Shown here: positions 1-10,835 of the stretch, piece by piece | Numbering within the stretch: the first letter of the stretch is position 1 | How the letters are laid out: the number at the start of each line of letters is the position of its first letter | Assembly: GCA_039105265.1 (NCBI GenBank) | Contig: JAPFFF010000002.1 | Coordinates: 3,534,001-3,598,000 of the forward strand | Reading direction: 5' to 3' | Source: Tritrichomonas musculus | Taxonomy: Eukaryota; Parabasalia; Tritrichomonadida; Tritrichomonadidae | DNA length: 64,000 bases | The notes under the pieces: generated by a model | Seen by the model: only the letters and a program-made list of their open reading frames with translations | The model's database searches: none | What the model was told of the DNA's origin: nothing | Position numbers and translations under genes: made by a program

Positions 1-1
1 A

Positions 2-2863
2 GATTACGGAAACGCCTATAAAAATATCAAAACAAACTATTCAAATTTGTGTCGATCCAAGCTACAAAAACTCTCCGATATTTATGATGAATTGAAGAAG
101 ATGCTTCAATTTATCAACGACACCAAAGTTAAATCAATCAACGATTCTGATCACTTATCTAAGCACGCTACAAAAATTCAAAATGAAATAGCAAATTATA
201 ATCGTCAGGGTAAAATTGGAGTTAAAAAGAAAATAACTGCATCTATAATTCCTATCAATGATAAAATAACCAAATTACAAGCAGAGAATGACAAAAAATT
301 TAAGCAAATGAAAAATGAGCATTCGCAGAATGTTAAAGTTATGAAAGGCAAAATAAACAAAATTTATCAAGCAGAAATCGCTCAAATGAAGCCAGCATTT
401 TTGCAATTACGTAATCGTCTCGAAAAGCTTGGAAATGATGCAGATTTATTGCGGTCGCAATATAAAGATATTTACAAAAATTATAGTGATAATTATGAAA
501 AGAGCAGATATCAACGAAATTTAATTATTTCTTCGACAAAAAATCAATTCAAAGAAAAGTCCAACCAGATCAATGACCTGCTAAAAGGTGAAAAAATAAA
601 AAAGGCTGAGAGGGCAGCTGAAATAAATGAATTACAGCAACTTCTTCAAAAAGCAATAAAAGCGCACCAAAATGAACTTAATGATTTAATAAATCAAATC
701 AATGCACAGAAACATCTACGGCATCAACTAATGAGTGACAGGGCAGCTGAAATGGAAAAAATGAGAAACAGTTCAGATAATCGTTATCAGCAATTAATTC
801 AGCAATGTGAGCGAAGCATCAAAGAAAGGAATCTATGGCTTCAGAGAACCATAGAGATGATCAACGAATCAAACAAAAATATGTCTGATTTAAAATCCAA
901 ATTAACCAATCAAATTAGCTCATCAATTGAAAAGCAAAAAGCAAAACAGGGATCATTTATGCAAATATTGAATGAAGAAATCTTAAAAACTAAAGCTATT
1001 TATGATGCAAAATTATTAGAATTTCGTGAATCCGCGAAAAAGCGTATAAATTTGGCCGAACAGACCCTCCAAAAGCAAGATGAAATAAATTGTGAGCTTC
1101 AAAATATAAATAGCCGAGATATCCACAATTTACTCATTGACTTAAAGAACTTGCAAGCTAAAATAAACAGTGAAATGACCGAAAAGTCCAAAAAAGTTAC
1201 AACTGATAAAGAGAATTATCAATCTAAGAACCGTCAAATCGAAAAGCAAAAGAAAGAAGAACTAAGTAAAACTCTTCAACAGAAAAAGTCCGTTAAAGAA
1301 AAAGAACTCAAGAACTTAAACGACAAATTTTCGAAAGATTTGGCTGCTCAAAAAGCTGAGCGTGAAAAGGAGAACCAAACAAAGTTGGCTGAATATATAA
1401 ATTCAATTCAAAGTATCCTTAAAATTGACAACGAAGAAAAACAGCATCAAACGAACCTTAGTAAAATAAAAGCCAAACTTCAAGTTGCCACAAACAATGT
1501 CTTAAAGGCAGAAGATGAAAAGGAGAAAGTTCTCAATTTACTTCAAAATAAAATTCAGAATTGTGAAAAAGAAAATCGTCAAGTTCAACGAAGAATAGAA
1601 AAAGAAGTTTCAACAATTAATGAAGAATATGAAATGAAAATTCAAGTTGAACAAGTTAGGTTGAATAACGCAATTGAGAATCTTTCAAAATTATACGATA
1701 AAGATGAAAACCAAAGAGGTGTAGAACTCATCGATATGATTAGAAAATTGAGAGAAATGCACAATAGGACAAATGATTTAATTCTCAGAAAGAAAAAAGA
1801 GATTGAGCAAGAAAACGAAGATTTCCTAAAAGAAAAAGCAAAAATCAACGAAGATATTGAAAATATTAAGAAGAAAAAGGAGGAAGAAGAATTGAAGGTC
1901 AAGCATCAAAAGACATTGATTGATTCAAAAGAACTAATTCAAAAAATAGAAAGTGAATTGAAAGAAAAAATCAATCAAACAAGTGAGTCAATCGATAAGC
2001 TCAAAAATTCAAATTATAATCGTGTTCAAAAAGTTAGACAGGAAATGGCAAAAGAAGATGCTGATTATCAATTAAAGGTAGCTGAATTTCAGAGTCAAAA
2101 GCAAGATATTAACAAAAATACATCTGATAACATTGCGCAGATACAAGCAGAATTTGACACAAAGATAAAAGAATCAAAATCACAGCATGTTACTGCTGTT
2201 AACCGTCTTAAGCAGCGAATTGAATCAGCAAAAAGCAATCTAGAATCATTTTTAGCTGAAACAACAAAAGAAATTAAAAAGGCCCAAAATGATGATGCTG
2301 ATTTAATTCATCGAAAATGTAATGAAGATATAACTAGCATTGAATCAGTTAGTAAATCGTTCATTAGTAAAGATCATCGTCTAGCAGATAATATTAAAGA
2401 GCTTTCTAAGAATCTGGCTGATTTATCGATGAAATTAGAAAATCCAATGACAATGAGAAATTCTGAAAATGTTCATATTAATAACCAACGGCAAAAATTG
2501 AACTATGAAGACTCGTCCTTACAGAAAATGTTTGAAGATTTGTACATTAAAATAGATAAAATGGGTAAAAATCCAAGATTTATTATTTCTCCTCCTGATT
2601 TGGTCAACTCAAGGTCAGCTAATAATTTGAATAACGACGATCTTTCGCCTTTCCCAGATTCTTCTTCATCGTCCTCATCTGCACAGCCACCTGGATCAGC
2701 GAAAAGTTTACATATTAAAGAGCCTAGTGAACCATTTAGTGCTAGGCAAAATGCTAGAAGAAATAGTAAATCTGTAAGAACTGCACCGAAATCGGCAAGG
2801 AGTGAAAGAGGAAGCATTTCGTTAAAAAATATGAGAGCCCTTCGTGAACCTCAAGTGGTTTAA
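2..2863 (+). CDS. Long coiled-coil protein, 5' end outside the window
   Basis: The frame stays open from base 2, before any ATG, so the protein begins outside the window and at least 953 residues are visible. The visible part is almost entirely charged alpha-helix rich in K, E, Q, N and L with heptad-like spacing, typical of a filament-forming or cytoskeletal rod. After about 840 visible residues it changes to a Ser/Pro-rich linker with a run of eight serines, then a basic tail rich in Arg, Ser and Lys. No enzymatic motif, signal peptide or membrane span is seen. A similar coiled-coil protein of about 890 residues lies at 12269-14950 on the other strand. Trichomonads have many such proteins in their complex cytoskeleton, so a cytoskeletal role is likely, but it is inferred from composition only. 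Confidence 0.85.
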   Translation, partial: DYGNAYKNIKTNYSNLCRSKLQKLSDIYDELKKMLQFINDTKVKSINDSDHLSKHATKIQNEIANYNRQGKIGVKKKITASIIPINDKITKLQAENDKKFKQMKNEHSQNVKVMKGKINKIYQAEIAQMKPAFLQLRNRLEKLGNDADLLRSQYKDIYKNYSDNYEKSRYQRNLIISSTKNQFKEKSNQINDLLKGEKIKKAERAAEINELQQLLQKAIKAHQNELNDLINQINAQKHLRHQLMSDRAAEMEKMRNSSDNRYQQLIQQCERSIKERNLWLQRTIEMINESNKNMSDLKSKLTNQISSSIEKQKAKQGSFMQILNEEILKTKAIYDAKLLEFRESAKKRINLAEQTLQKQDEINCELQNINSRDIHNLLIDLKNLQAKINSEMTEKSKKVTTDKENYQSKNRQIEKQKKEELSKTLQQKKSVKEKELKNLNDKFSKDLAAQKAEREKENQTKLAEYINSIQSILKIDNEEKQHQTNLSKIKAKLQVATNNVLKAEDEKEKVLNLLQNKIQNCEKENRQVQRRIEKEVSTINEEYEMKIQVEQVRLNNAIENLSKLYDKDENQRGVELIDMIRKLREMHNRTNDLILRKKKEIEQENEDFLKEKAKINEDIENIKKKKEEEELKVKHQKTLIDSKELIQKIESELKEKINQTSESIDKLKNSNYNRVQKVRQEMAKEDADYQLKVAEFQSQKQDINKNTSDNIAQIQAEFDTKIKESKSQHVTAVNRLKQRIESAKSNLESFLAETTKEIKKAQNDDADLIHRKCNEDITSIESVSKSFISKDHRLADNIKELSKNLADLSMKLENPMTMRNSENVHINNQRQKLNYEDSSLQKMFEDLYIKIDKMGKNPRFIISPPDLVNSRSANNLNNDDLSPFPDSSSSSSSAQPPGSAKSLHIKEPSEPFSARQNARRNSKSVRTAPKSARSERGSISLKNMRALREPQVV

Positions 2864-4087
2864 GAAATATATTTTGTTTATTTATTAATCATGAAAATAT
2901 AATTAAATATATATTTGTTTAACTGAGATTCTTACATGTTTTATTGTTCGTATTTAAGTTATTTTTATTGATTTTATTTAATAATAGATCATTTTGTATT
3001 AATATTTATTATAAATATGTTATGTTTTGCTTATCTTTTTTCAAAATTATAAATCTATCTAAAACCTTTTATTATTATTAAAGTAATTTTGCGTGATCAT
3101 AATATAGTTTTCATCATCTTATAGAATCAAAAAAGACATTCAATTCTTTGAATATAATTTTTTCAAAAGATTGTTTTTCATTTTTATTTCAAAAAGTTTT
3201 ATGTTTAGATGAAAAACAGTAATTCAATGCTTTACCAGAATAGAATTAAGAATAGATATATTGCCATGTGAAAGAAATATTTTGTGATTTTTTAAGATTT
3301 TACGAAAAAAAGATGTGTTATTTATTTATTTTTTTCCTTAATAAACAAAAATAAATAAAATTAAAAATTTGAATTTATGAATCTGTTTTGTGTGCAACGC
3401 TTATAATCAATAAATCAATTATTGTATAGGATATAATTAATTATATTGATATTAAATTCCATATGAGAGGAAAACCTATTGGGTGATATGTCAAACAAGG
3501 TAATATTTAATCAATTACTTGTGTTATTTTACATATATATATTTATATTAAACAAAATATATAATAAATACCATTTATATGTCAAGATATTTATTTTTTA
3601 ATGAATAAAGGATGAAACAAAAAAAACATTTTATACTGATATGTTAATGATAATTTTCATTATAATTTTAATAATTAAGTTTATCATTCATGAAGATACA
3701 ATGTAATAAATGATTCATGAGTTAGTTTATTCAAAAAAAAGGTTCACTATTTTGAAAAGATTTTTTTAAATTGAGCATCTTATTAATATAGTAAAAGTAT
3801 GTATATTATACAATAGATTCGCCCAAAATTTTGCCCAAATGTTTAAAAAAAATCTAACTGTTTACAATTTTCAACAAAACTTTAAGTTTAATAGAGATGA
3901 TTCAAATATTGATTGATGATTGATTTATTTTTGAAAAGTTTATAATGAAATAATTTGATTTAGCGTTGGTTATTTTTCAAAAGTTTATATTTTGAAAATC
4001 TGATATTAATTCAAAAAATAAGATTTTTTTTTTCAATTTACAAAAATAAATTCAAAAGTTGACTAATTGAAAAAGGAAAGCCTCAGA
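2864..4087. other. AT-rich intergenic region
   Basis: About 1.2 kb between two genes on the + strand. It holds homopolymer A and T runs and one exact copy of the recurrent 10-mer ACTTTTTGAA (reverse orientation, 3188-3197). A one-base-shorter variant, TTCAAAAGTT, lies about 35 bp before the kinase ATG. No open frame of convincing composition, tRNA or repeat is visible. Confidence 0.6.
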
Positions 4088-5182
4088 ATGCTACAAGATA
4101 TTCCAAATTTTATTCCACCTTACGAACTTCGTGGTGTGATCGGAGATGGGGCATTTTCCGTTGTCAGGCTCGCTTTTAACGTCGAGCAGCAAAATTTCGC
4201 AGCGTGTAAAATTATATCGAGACAAAAGTTAATTCTTCACAACCTCGAAGCTCGCTTTGAAAACGAAATACGTATTCTACAGCAAATGCATCATCGCGGA
4301 GTTGTTGGTTTATACGACATGCGCAAAGATGAAAATTTTTATTTTATTTTTGAAGAATTTTGCCCGAATGGCGAACTTTTCCAGTTTATTGTTTCTCGTG
4401 GACGTCTTGAAGAAAACGAAGCGCAGTTATTTACAAAACAAATTCTCGAAACTCTTCGATATGTTCATATGCTAGGTATATGTCATAGGGATTTAAAACC
4501 CGAAAATATTCTTCTAGATGAAAATGGTTATATTAAAATCAGCGATTTCGGACTTTCAAGGTTTGTAAATAAAAATGGAATTGTTGAAACCCCATGTGGG
4601 TCACCATGTTATGCTTCCCCAGAATGTATCAGCGGCCATCCTTACGATGGGCGTAAAAGTGATATTTGGAGTGCGGGAGTAATTACATACGCAATGGTTA
4701 CCGGACAACTTCCATGGACCAAAAGAAACCAACAACAATTATTTGAACAGATTAAAAAAGGCGATTATATAATTCCTTCTTTCCTTAGTGAAGATTGTTC
4801 ATCATTCCTAAGAGGAATGATGAATGTTGATCCCTCAAGAAGATTAACGATAGATCAAGCCCTCAATCATGTATGGCTTATTTCTACTAGATCAATGATA
4901 ATTGAAGGGAAACCAGGCGCATATTTCCCTTCACTCAAAATTGTAGACAAATTTTTCAACAGAGAACTTTCAGATTCAGCTTTCATCAACTTATCACTTG
5001 AGAAATCTGGATCAATGGCACCAAATATGCTCCAAAATTTTGTTAATTACACAGTTCCAAAGAGAAAATCGCAACCTGTCAGAAATTTGAAGAAGCCAAA
5101 AGTTATTAGATATGATAAAAGAAAACCACAAATTCTTGCACCGAGTCCAAATACAAAAATTAAATTTCCACTTGGTTTTTAA
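4088..5182 (+). CDS. CAMK/SNF1-like serine/threonine protein kinase
   Basis: A 364-residue protein made almost wholly of one protein kinase domain. The glycine loop GDGAFSVV is near residue 19, the ATP-anchoring Lys is in AACKII, the catalytic loop is HRDLKPEN, the Mg-binding motif is DFG, and the activation segment carries GSPCYASPE with the APE-like end. The HRDLKPEN loop, the GSPxYASPE segment and the SDIWSAGV motif place it with the CAMK/SNF1-like kinases. All catalytic residues are present, so it should be active. After the kinase domain there is a basic tail of about 90 residues with no UBA or calmodulin-binding motif that I recognise. I start it at the ATG at 4088; the frame is open seven codons upstream only to a TTG. 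Substrates and pathway cannot be read from the sequence. Confidence 0.93.
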   Translation: MLQDIPNFIPPYELRGVIGDGAFSVVRLAFNVEQQNFAACKIISRQKLILHNLEARFENEIRILQQMHHRGVVGLYDMRKDENFYFIFEEFCPNGELFQFIVSRGRLEENEAQLFTKQILETLRYVHMLGICHRDLKPENILLDENGYIKISDFGLSRFVNKNGIVETPCGSPCYASPECISGHPYDGRKSDIWSAGVITYAMVTGQLPWTKRNQQQLFEQIKKGDYIIPSFLSEDCSSFLRGMMNVDPSRRLTIDQALNHVWLISTRSMIIEGKPGAYFPSLKIVDKFFNRELSDSAFINLSLEKSGSMAPNMLQNFVNYTVPKRKSQPVRNLKKPKVIRYDKRKPQILAPSPNTKIKFPLGF

Positions 5183-6385
5183 TTCTATAAATTGTATTTT
5201 TACTTTTCAACTCTAAATTTATTTTTTGAAAATAGTCACTTTTTTTATATAATTGTAATAAATGTGAGTAATATTTAATGTTAGTCACATTGTAAAAGTC
5301 ATATTCCAATAAAAAACGTCTTCTGATTAAAAATTAGTAAAAACTTTTCAGTTTATATAATATGATTAGGCAAAAAAAAAATATTTATATTAAATATTCA
5401 TTATTATGTATTTATCTAATATCATAATAATAAGTTTAGTTTAGGTGAGATAAAATGTTAGTTAAGAAATTAATATTTTTATATGAAGAAATTTCAATAA
5501 AATCGTTTTTTTTTTTTTTTTGAATCCAATAACTTTTTATACAATTGAATACTTTCATAGTCATACAATATAATAAAACAAATATATATCATTATTTTAT
5601 TATTATATTTTAATTATAAATCTATATATATATATGTATATTATTTATTTTAATCATTTATCTATTTAAGTCATTCATATAAATAATGAAATCAGAATAC
5701 ATTTGACAAATTTCAGAAGATTTCCTAAACTTTTTGAAATCTCAGAAAAAAATTAACTTTTTGAATTTTAAAAACACCATTAAAATTCTCTCAGAAATTC
5801 ACTTAAATTCTATTTACAATTTCTTAAGAAATTTAAATATCTTTTAAATTTTAAAACATTTGAAAAAATTTAAATATTAAAAAGATATTGAAATATGATT
5901 TTTAGATTAATGTTGATTAAATTTGGATGAACTCTCTTTGTTCTAATTTCATCTGAAAATTTAAATATACAGCTTTTGTATAATTTTTTTAGGCATTTCC
6001 AGGTTATTTAACACTATATAATTTTATAGTTTTTTTCAATCGCAGTTCTGTTTTTAATTTACTCATTTATCAGTAGATTAAAGAAGTGCGAGATAATTTT
6101 CAGTGATATAAAAATATATGACCAAAAATAAATTGAAATTTAATTGTATGAAAATTTTCTCAATTTTTAAAACAATCATATTTTATTCCAAGCCAAAAAT
6201 AATTCATTAATATTATATATTAACCTTTTATTCATAAATATATATTTATATTTATAATATTAAAAAAAACTGATATATATTCATGCTTGAGCACTTCTCA
6301 TTTATCAAAAAGTTTTATCCACTGTTATTTTTTGAATACATTTCATATCAAAAAAATTCATAAAAGCATTCAATCCATTTCATCT
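5183..6385. other. AT-rich convergent intergenic region
   Basis: About 1.2 kb between the 3' ends of the kinase and glucokinase 1. It contains long T and AT runs and two exact ACTTTTTGAA 10-mers 27 bp apart (5729-5738 and 5756-5765). I see no gene. A frame overlapping the end of glucokinase on the opposite strand is a shadow. Confidence 0.6.
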
Positions 6386-7522
6386 TTAAAGTTTAGACTG
6401 TTTCAAAGCCATATAGGTTGTTCCGAGAATGTTAAAGTTCAATGTCTCGGTTTGTGTAAAAACACGAATTCCTTCCATCCAGTCTGGTCTGATGAAATTG
6501 TAGAATTCCTCGTGAAGTATATCAGAAATAGCTTCAACAAACCATGCATTTTTAACTTGATTATCAAGAGCCAAAACAACTGAATCACAACAAAGAGATG
6601 TAGCAACTCCCTTTGCAGCTCTCATGAAAATTCTATAATGCCATTCAAGAGCTTTTCTTGCAGCTTTTTCACCTTCCTTGGCGGATTGGGCTACATCACC
6701 AGCATCAATTTGCTCAACTGGAATTTTAACGTTTTCGTATTTTTGCTTGAAAAATTGGTACGTTAAGCAAAGTCCTCTACCAGATGCAATATCTTCATAT
6801 TCAGGTGTCTGCTTGCCTTCATAATAGTGATTAGAAACGTGTTGTATAAGTTCATTTTCAAACTCACAGTTAGCATCTTTATGGCAAACAACAGGAATTT
6901 GTACATGTCCAAGTTCAGTTGGTACAACAAGTGGTCCAGTAAGCATTGGTGAATTCATAATGAGTGCAACTCCCAAGCCACTGCCCATGGCAAGAACTGC
7001 AGTTCTATTTGTAGAAACAATATTTTGTGATTTTCCAACTTTTGGATCATGGGCCCACATTTTTAAGAAATGAGATTCAAGTATTCCATCTTGTTCAGCA
7101 GCAATTATTCCATAAGCGCCTGCTTCTAAATCGTTGAGGAAAACAGTTTTTCCACGTGGAAAGAGAAGTTCAGGAAGTTCATCAGCAACAAGAGTTCTTG
7201 CACTAGCATCTCCAATCCAGTTTGTTAAAACAGCACGTCCATTTGAAATTGGCCCTGCAACAGCTAATGCCGCGCCCTTTGAAACAAAAGGTGGAATGAT
7301 TTCCTTTAATGCTTGGCCAAGGTTTGTAAAAACGTCAAGTGATTCCTTTGTGTTTTGAGCTCTTACATGGCCAAGGTCTAAAAATTGTTTTGGATCTTTA
7401 GCGTTGGTAATTCTAACTCGAAGGCCCGAACCGCCGATATCTACAGCAAAACATAATTCAAGGTGGTCTCCGGTTTTTGACCAATTATTAATTGCTTGAA
7501 GGGTCTTTGGGGATGCAAACAT
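6386..7522 (-). CDS. Glucokinase, bacterial-type (paralogue 1)
   Basis: A 378-residue enzyme that phosphorylates glucose to glucose-6-phosphate with ATP, the entry step of glycolysis in the cytosol. The phosphate-binding motif DIGGSGLRVRI lies near residue 28, followed by the NDLEAGAYG segment with the catalytic Asp, the adenosine motif AMGSGLG and the sugar-binding ELGHVQIP. Trichomonads are known to use bacterial-type group A glucokinases rather than hexokinases, and this protein fits that family in length and motifs. The start is the ATG at 7522; a TTG one codon earlier is not needed. A second copy, clearly homologous over its full length, is at 15165-16286 in the same orientation, about 7.6 kb away. 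The 5' regions of the two genes do not resemble each other, so they may be controlled differently. Confidence 0.95.
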   Translation of the reverse strand: MFASPKTLQAINNWSKTGDHLELCFAVDIGGSGLRVRITNAKDPKQFLDLGHVRAQNTKESLDVFTNLGQALKEIIPPFVSKGAALAVAGPISNGRAVLTNWIGDASARTLVADELPELLFPRGKTVFLNDLEAGAYGIIAAEQDGILESHFLKMWAHDPKVGKSQNIVSTNRTAVLAMGSGLGVALIMNSPMLTGPLVVPTELGHVQIPVVCHKDANCEFENELIQHVSNHYYEGKQTPEYEDIASGRGLCLTYQFFKQKYENVKIPVEQIDAGDVAQSAKEGEKAARKALEWHYRIFMRAAKGVATSLCCDSVVLALDNQVKNAWFVEAISDILHEEFYNFIRPDWMEGIRVFTQTETLNFNILGTTYMALKQSKL

Positions 7523-8690
7523 CAACTATAAGTTATCTTAATCCTCTCAATTTTGGATGTAAAGATGATTTTTATAACAAAAAAATATTCAAAAAATATT
7601 TAAACAATAAATAAGAAAACATAAGTAGATAAAAAATATGGAGAAAAAAAATATATCATTTTTATGACGAGAGATAAACCAGTACCATTGAATTTTTTTT
7701 TATTTTTTATGAATATTCAATTTAAAAAGTGAAAAATTGAATGAAAATTGCTACAGCAAAATTGGCCCACCATTTGGAATTTTGATATAGCTATATTCTA
7801 TAAGAAGATGTATATTATGTGAATATGAAGTTTATTTTAAGAGCTTGGCTTAGCATCTTTCGAAATGGAAAATGTATTCAAATTTTCTATAAGTAATCAC
7901 AAAAAAAAATTTCAGAGGTATCATTTTTTTATATTGGTAACTTTTTGAATAAATGGAAATTATATTTTCAATGTAATAAAATAATCAATACAAATATTAA
8001 ATCGATTATTTTCTCAATTATTAAAATATGATTATATATTTATTAAAAAGCAATTATTATAAATGTATCCATTTATTTTTAAATAAATATTATATAATAA
8101 ATAAATTAAAAATATAATTCATGAAACTCTTTTGTAACCCGAAATAACTTTGTCCTGCTTCTTCTTGAACGAGTTAAAGCCAAATTCTGTAATTATAATG
8201 GTTAGAAATTTATTGAAAAGAATTGTATTTAAAACATAATCCACGCAATATTCAAAAATATTTATTTCCTCATTCAATTAAGTTTGAACTATATGATGAA
8301 TAAATTATATCGGGGGAGATTGTTATTTTTTATCTAAAATAACATTTTTTTATTGTTTATTTCGTGTTCAATTATTATTAAAAATCATTATTTTTTAACT
8401 TTTAGATAAATTAAATTGGGAAAGCAAATTTTATTAATTTGTAAAGAATTCTTTCAAAAAGTGATTTGTGTATTAAAATTCAAAAATATGGAAGAAAATA
8501 TAAAAAGATGATCAGTATTCTTTTACAGACAGTATCTTATTAATTTTTGATTGGTTCTCAAAAGAAAAACTTTCGAGCTTATGGAATAAAGGGCATTAAT
8601 ATATAAAACAACACAGTTAAATTAAAAAGTTTTTAAATTTGTTTGTTTTTTGCAACAAAGTTTGTTCAAAAAAAATTTAATGATATTTTT
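7523..8690. other. Divergent intergenic region
   Basis: About 1.17 kb between the starts of glucokinase 1 (-) and the RRM gene (+), so it should carry both promoters. It includes two exact ACTTTTTGAA 10-mers, one in each orientation (7940-7949 and 8453-8462). No further gene is seen. Confidence 0.55.
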
Positions 8691-9251
8691 ATGAATAAGG
8701 AAGAAAGTATAAATCAAAAATATGTGATTTTTATTGGTGGCCTTAATTTTAAAACAGATGAAGAAAGTATTAAGCGGTTTTTTTCTTCAAAATTAGTCAA
8801 TCTTAACATTGAAGATATTAAAATCTGCCGAAGAATCGAAGGAACATCAAAAGGTTTTGGATATATTAATTTTTATGATAAATCTTTGTATTCTAAGTCG
8901 CTTTCTCTAAATGGCTCCTTACTCGATGGAAAAATTTTACGAATTGAAGAACAGCAAATCAAAAAGCCAATTTTAACTGTCAAAAATGGCAAGATGAAAT
9001 CAAATGGAAAAAGTTTATCAAGGTCATCCTCTTCAAAATTTAAGAGGAAATCAAAATCGCGGATCTCTTCTGAATCTTCTGATTCATCAACATATTCAAC
9101 ATATTCTTATTCGTATTCTAATTCTTCAGCTGCTTCCTATTCTTCATATTCTTCAGATGATGAAGTTCACCACAAAAGATCGAAAAAAAAGCATCATAAA
9201 AGTAGAAAAAGAAAGCAAAAGAATTATTCAGATTATTCTTATTCGTCGTGA
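8691..9251 (+). CDS. RRM RNA-binding protein with Ser/Arg/Lys-rich tail
   Basis: A 186-residue protein. Residues about 11-85 form one RNA recognition motif, with RNP2 as VIFIGGLN and RNP1 as SKGFGYINF; both aromatic RNA-contact positions are present. The remainder is low complexity: a Ser/Lys/Arg stretch, then Ser-Tyr repeats, then basic His/Lys/Arg clusters, similar to the tails of SR-type splicing factors. The likely site of action is the nucleus, in splicing or mRNA processing, inferred from the architecture. The start is the ATG at 8691; an upstream in-frame TTG at 8643 would add 16 residues with no domain content. Confidence 0.88.
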   Translation: MNKEESINQKYVIFIGGLNFKTDEESIKRFFSSKLVNLNIEDIKICRRIEGTSKGFGYINFYDKSLYSKSLSLNGSLLDGKILRIEEQQIKKPILTVKNGKMKSNGKSLSRSSSSKFKRKSKSRISSESSDSSTYSTYSYSYSNSSAASYSSYSSDDEVHHKRSKKKHHKSRKRKQKNYSDYSYSS

Positions 9252-9752
9252 TATATCAAGATCAACTCATCAATGTGCAAAATGAATTTAATTATCATCC
9301 ATCTTGAAATCAATTATATCTTTTTTTTTTTTTTTTTTTTTTCATTTTACAAGCCAAAAAAAATTATTATTTTATCGGTTTGCAAAGAGAATAATTTTTT
9401 TCTTTTCGATCATAATATTTTGAATATTATTTATTTGTTTCGAATAGTTATATCAAGAATTAATAAAATAGAACTAAAAAACTCTAAAATTTCTTTTTTA
9501 TCATCAAATATTAATATTTGATTTAATATCATAAAATGAAATTCATTTTATTTAATATTTTTATTATTATCCTTTTCAAATTTCAAGATGCATTAATTAT
9601 GAAGTAAAGAAAAAATATTTGCATTATAGTGAATGCGTTGCTTAAAGGATTTTTATATTTCCGATATAAAATTTAGAGTCTTTAGTTGACCAACCAATTA
9701 TAAAAAAAAAAAAATTGACAAAGTGCGTTTGATATATTTCTTTATTCGAAAG
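9252..9752. other. AT-rich intergenic region
   Basis: 500 bp between two + strand genes. It contains a pure T tract of about 22 bases near 9320-9341 and an A tract just before the proteasome gene. A short frame here encodes mostly Phe from the T tract and is not credible as a gene. Confidence 0.6.
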
Positions 9753-10475
9753 ATGTCTTCTTATGATCGATTTATTACCGTTTTCTCACCAGAGGGACGT
9801 CTCTGGCAAGTTGAATATGCATTCAAGGCAGTAAAACAATCTGAAGTTACATCCGTCGCCGCTAAAGGTCAAAATAGTATTGTTGTCGCAGTCCAGAAAA
9901 AAGTTGAAGATAAATTAATCGATCCATCAACTGTTACACATATGTTCCGCATTAGTGAGCATGTTGGAGCCTGCCTTGTAGGCCTTCCACCAGATATGCA
10001 TTACATATGCCGCCGTCTTCGTGCATTTTCAGCAAATTTCGAATTCAAAAACGGATTTGAAGCACCAGTTTCTGTATTAGCAGGAAGTCTTTCCGAAATT
10101 CATCAAATCGAATCACAATACTCAGGCGCACGCCCAACCGCAGTATCAGCTTTACTTTTCGGATTCGAACCATCAACACAAAATTTTGTTCTTTATAAAG
10201 TTGAACCATCAGGTTTCTCATGCGGATATCGTGCCGTATCATGTGGTGTAAAAGAAACCGAAGCTATGAGTGCTCTTGAAAAGAAAATTGAAGATTTCCC
10301 TTCAGCAAAGGAAAATGCCGAATTTGTTCTCTCAACCTTACAAACAGTCGTTGGTATCGATTTTGAACCAAAGGAAGTCGAAGTTGCAGTAATGACAAAA
10401 GATCAAACAAGTTACCGTTTAATGACTCATGAAGAAGTAGACAAAATATTAACAGCTGTTGCTGAAAAGGACTAA
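9753..10475 (+). CDS. 20S proteasome subunit alpha-1 (PSMA6/SCL1 type)
   Basis: A 240-residue alpha-type subunit of the 20S proteasome core, part of the outer rings that gate the catalytic chamber. It begins with the N-terminal gate segment YDRFITVFSPEGRLWQVEYA, which matches the alpha-subunit signature (RxxTxFSPEGRLxQVEYA). The motifs KKVEDKLIDPSTVTH and the ending TVVGIDFEPKEVEVAV match the alpha-1 subunit (human PSMA6, yeast Scl1) better than the other six. It has no propeptide or catalytic Thr, as expected for an alpha subunit. The start is the ATG at 9753; a GTG ten codons upstream is rejected because the gate helix normally begins near residue 1. The stop codon is followed by A (TAAA), the tetranucleotide reported to act in trichomonad polyadenylation. 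Confidence 0.96.
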   Translation: MSSYDRFITVFSPEGRLWQVEYAFKAVKQSEVTSVAAKGQNSIVVAVQKKVEDKLIDPSTVTHMFRISEHVGACLVGLPPDMHYICRRLRAFSANFEFKNGFEAPVSVLAGSLSEIHQIESQYSGARPTAVSALLFGFEPSTQNFVLYKVEPSGFSCGYRAVSCGVKETEAMSALEKKIEDFPSAKENAEFVLSTLQTVVGIDFEPKEVEVAVMTKDQTSYRLMTHEEVDKILTAVAEKD

Positions 10476-10835
10476 AAGTAATGTTAAACTACTAAGACCA
10501 TTTCTATTTTTTTTTTATATTTTTTCATTTTCTTCCCGCAAAGATCTTTTTTAAAATAATTACAATCATTCCTTTTTATTTTCACAAAAAAAAATTAAAA
10601 AAATTATATTCAATTTGGCAATACATATATGATTTTACATTTTCAAAGTATAACAATAAACATGATTATCTTTTACTATTCAAATAACTTTTATCAATTT
10701 AACGCTTAATTTAAAAAAAAAAAATCTTAATGGTAATTCTAATATCACTTACAAAATTTCAAAATGCGCATATATACCATAAGTATTTACTATCATACAT
10801 ATAGCTTAAATAAACTTGAAATCGAGATTATATTT
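10476..10835. other. Convergent 3' region
   Basis: 360 bp between the 3' ends of the proteasome gene (+) and the BTB/discoidin-like gene (-). It is AT-rich with A/T homopolymers, and nothing else is recognised. Confidence 0.6.

Noticed and set aside
4067-4087. Upstream TTG starts for the kinase and similar TTG/GTG starts for other genes
   Set aside because: Eukaryotic translation of this type starts at ATG, and in each case an in-frame ATG lies a short way downstream at the point where domain similarity begins.
9273-9521. 82-codon frame rich in Phe
   Set aside because: Much of it is the translation of a T homopolymer, and composition elsewhere is that of AT-rich intergenic DNA.
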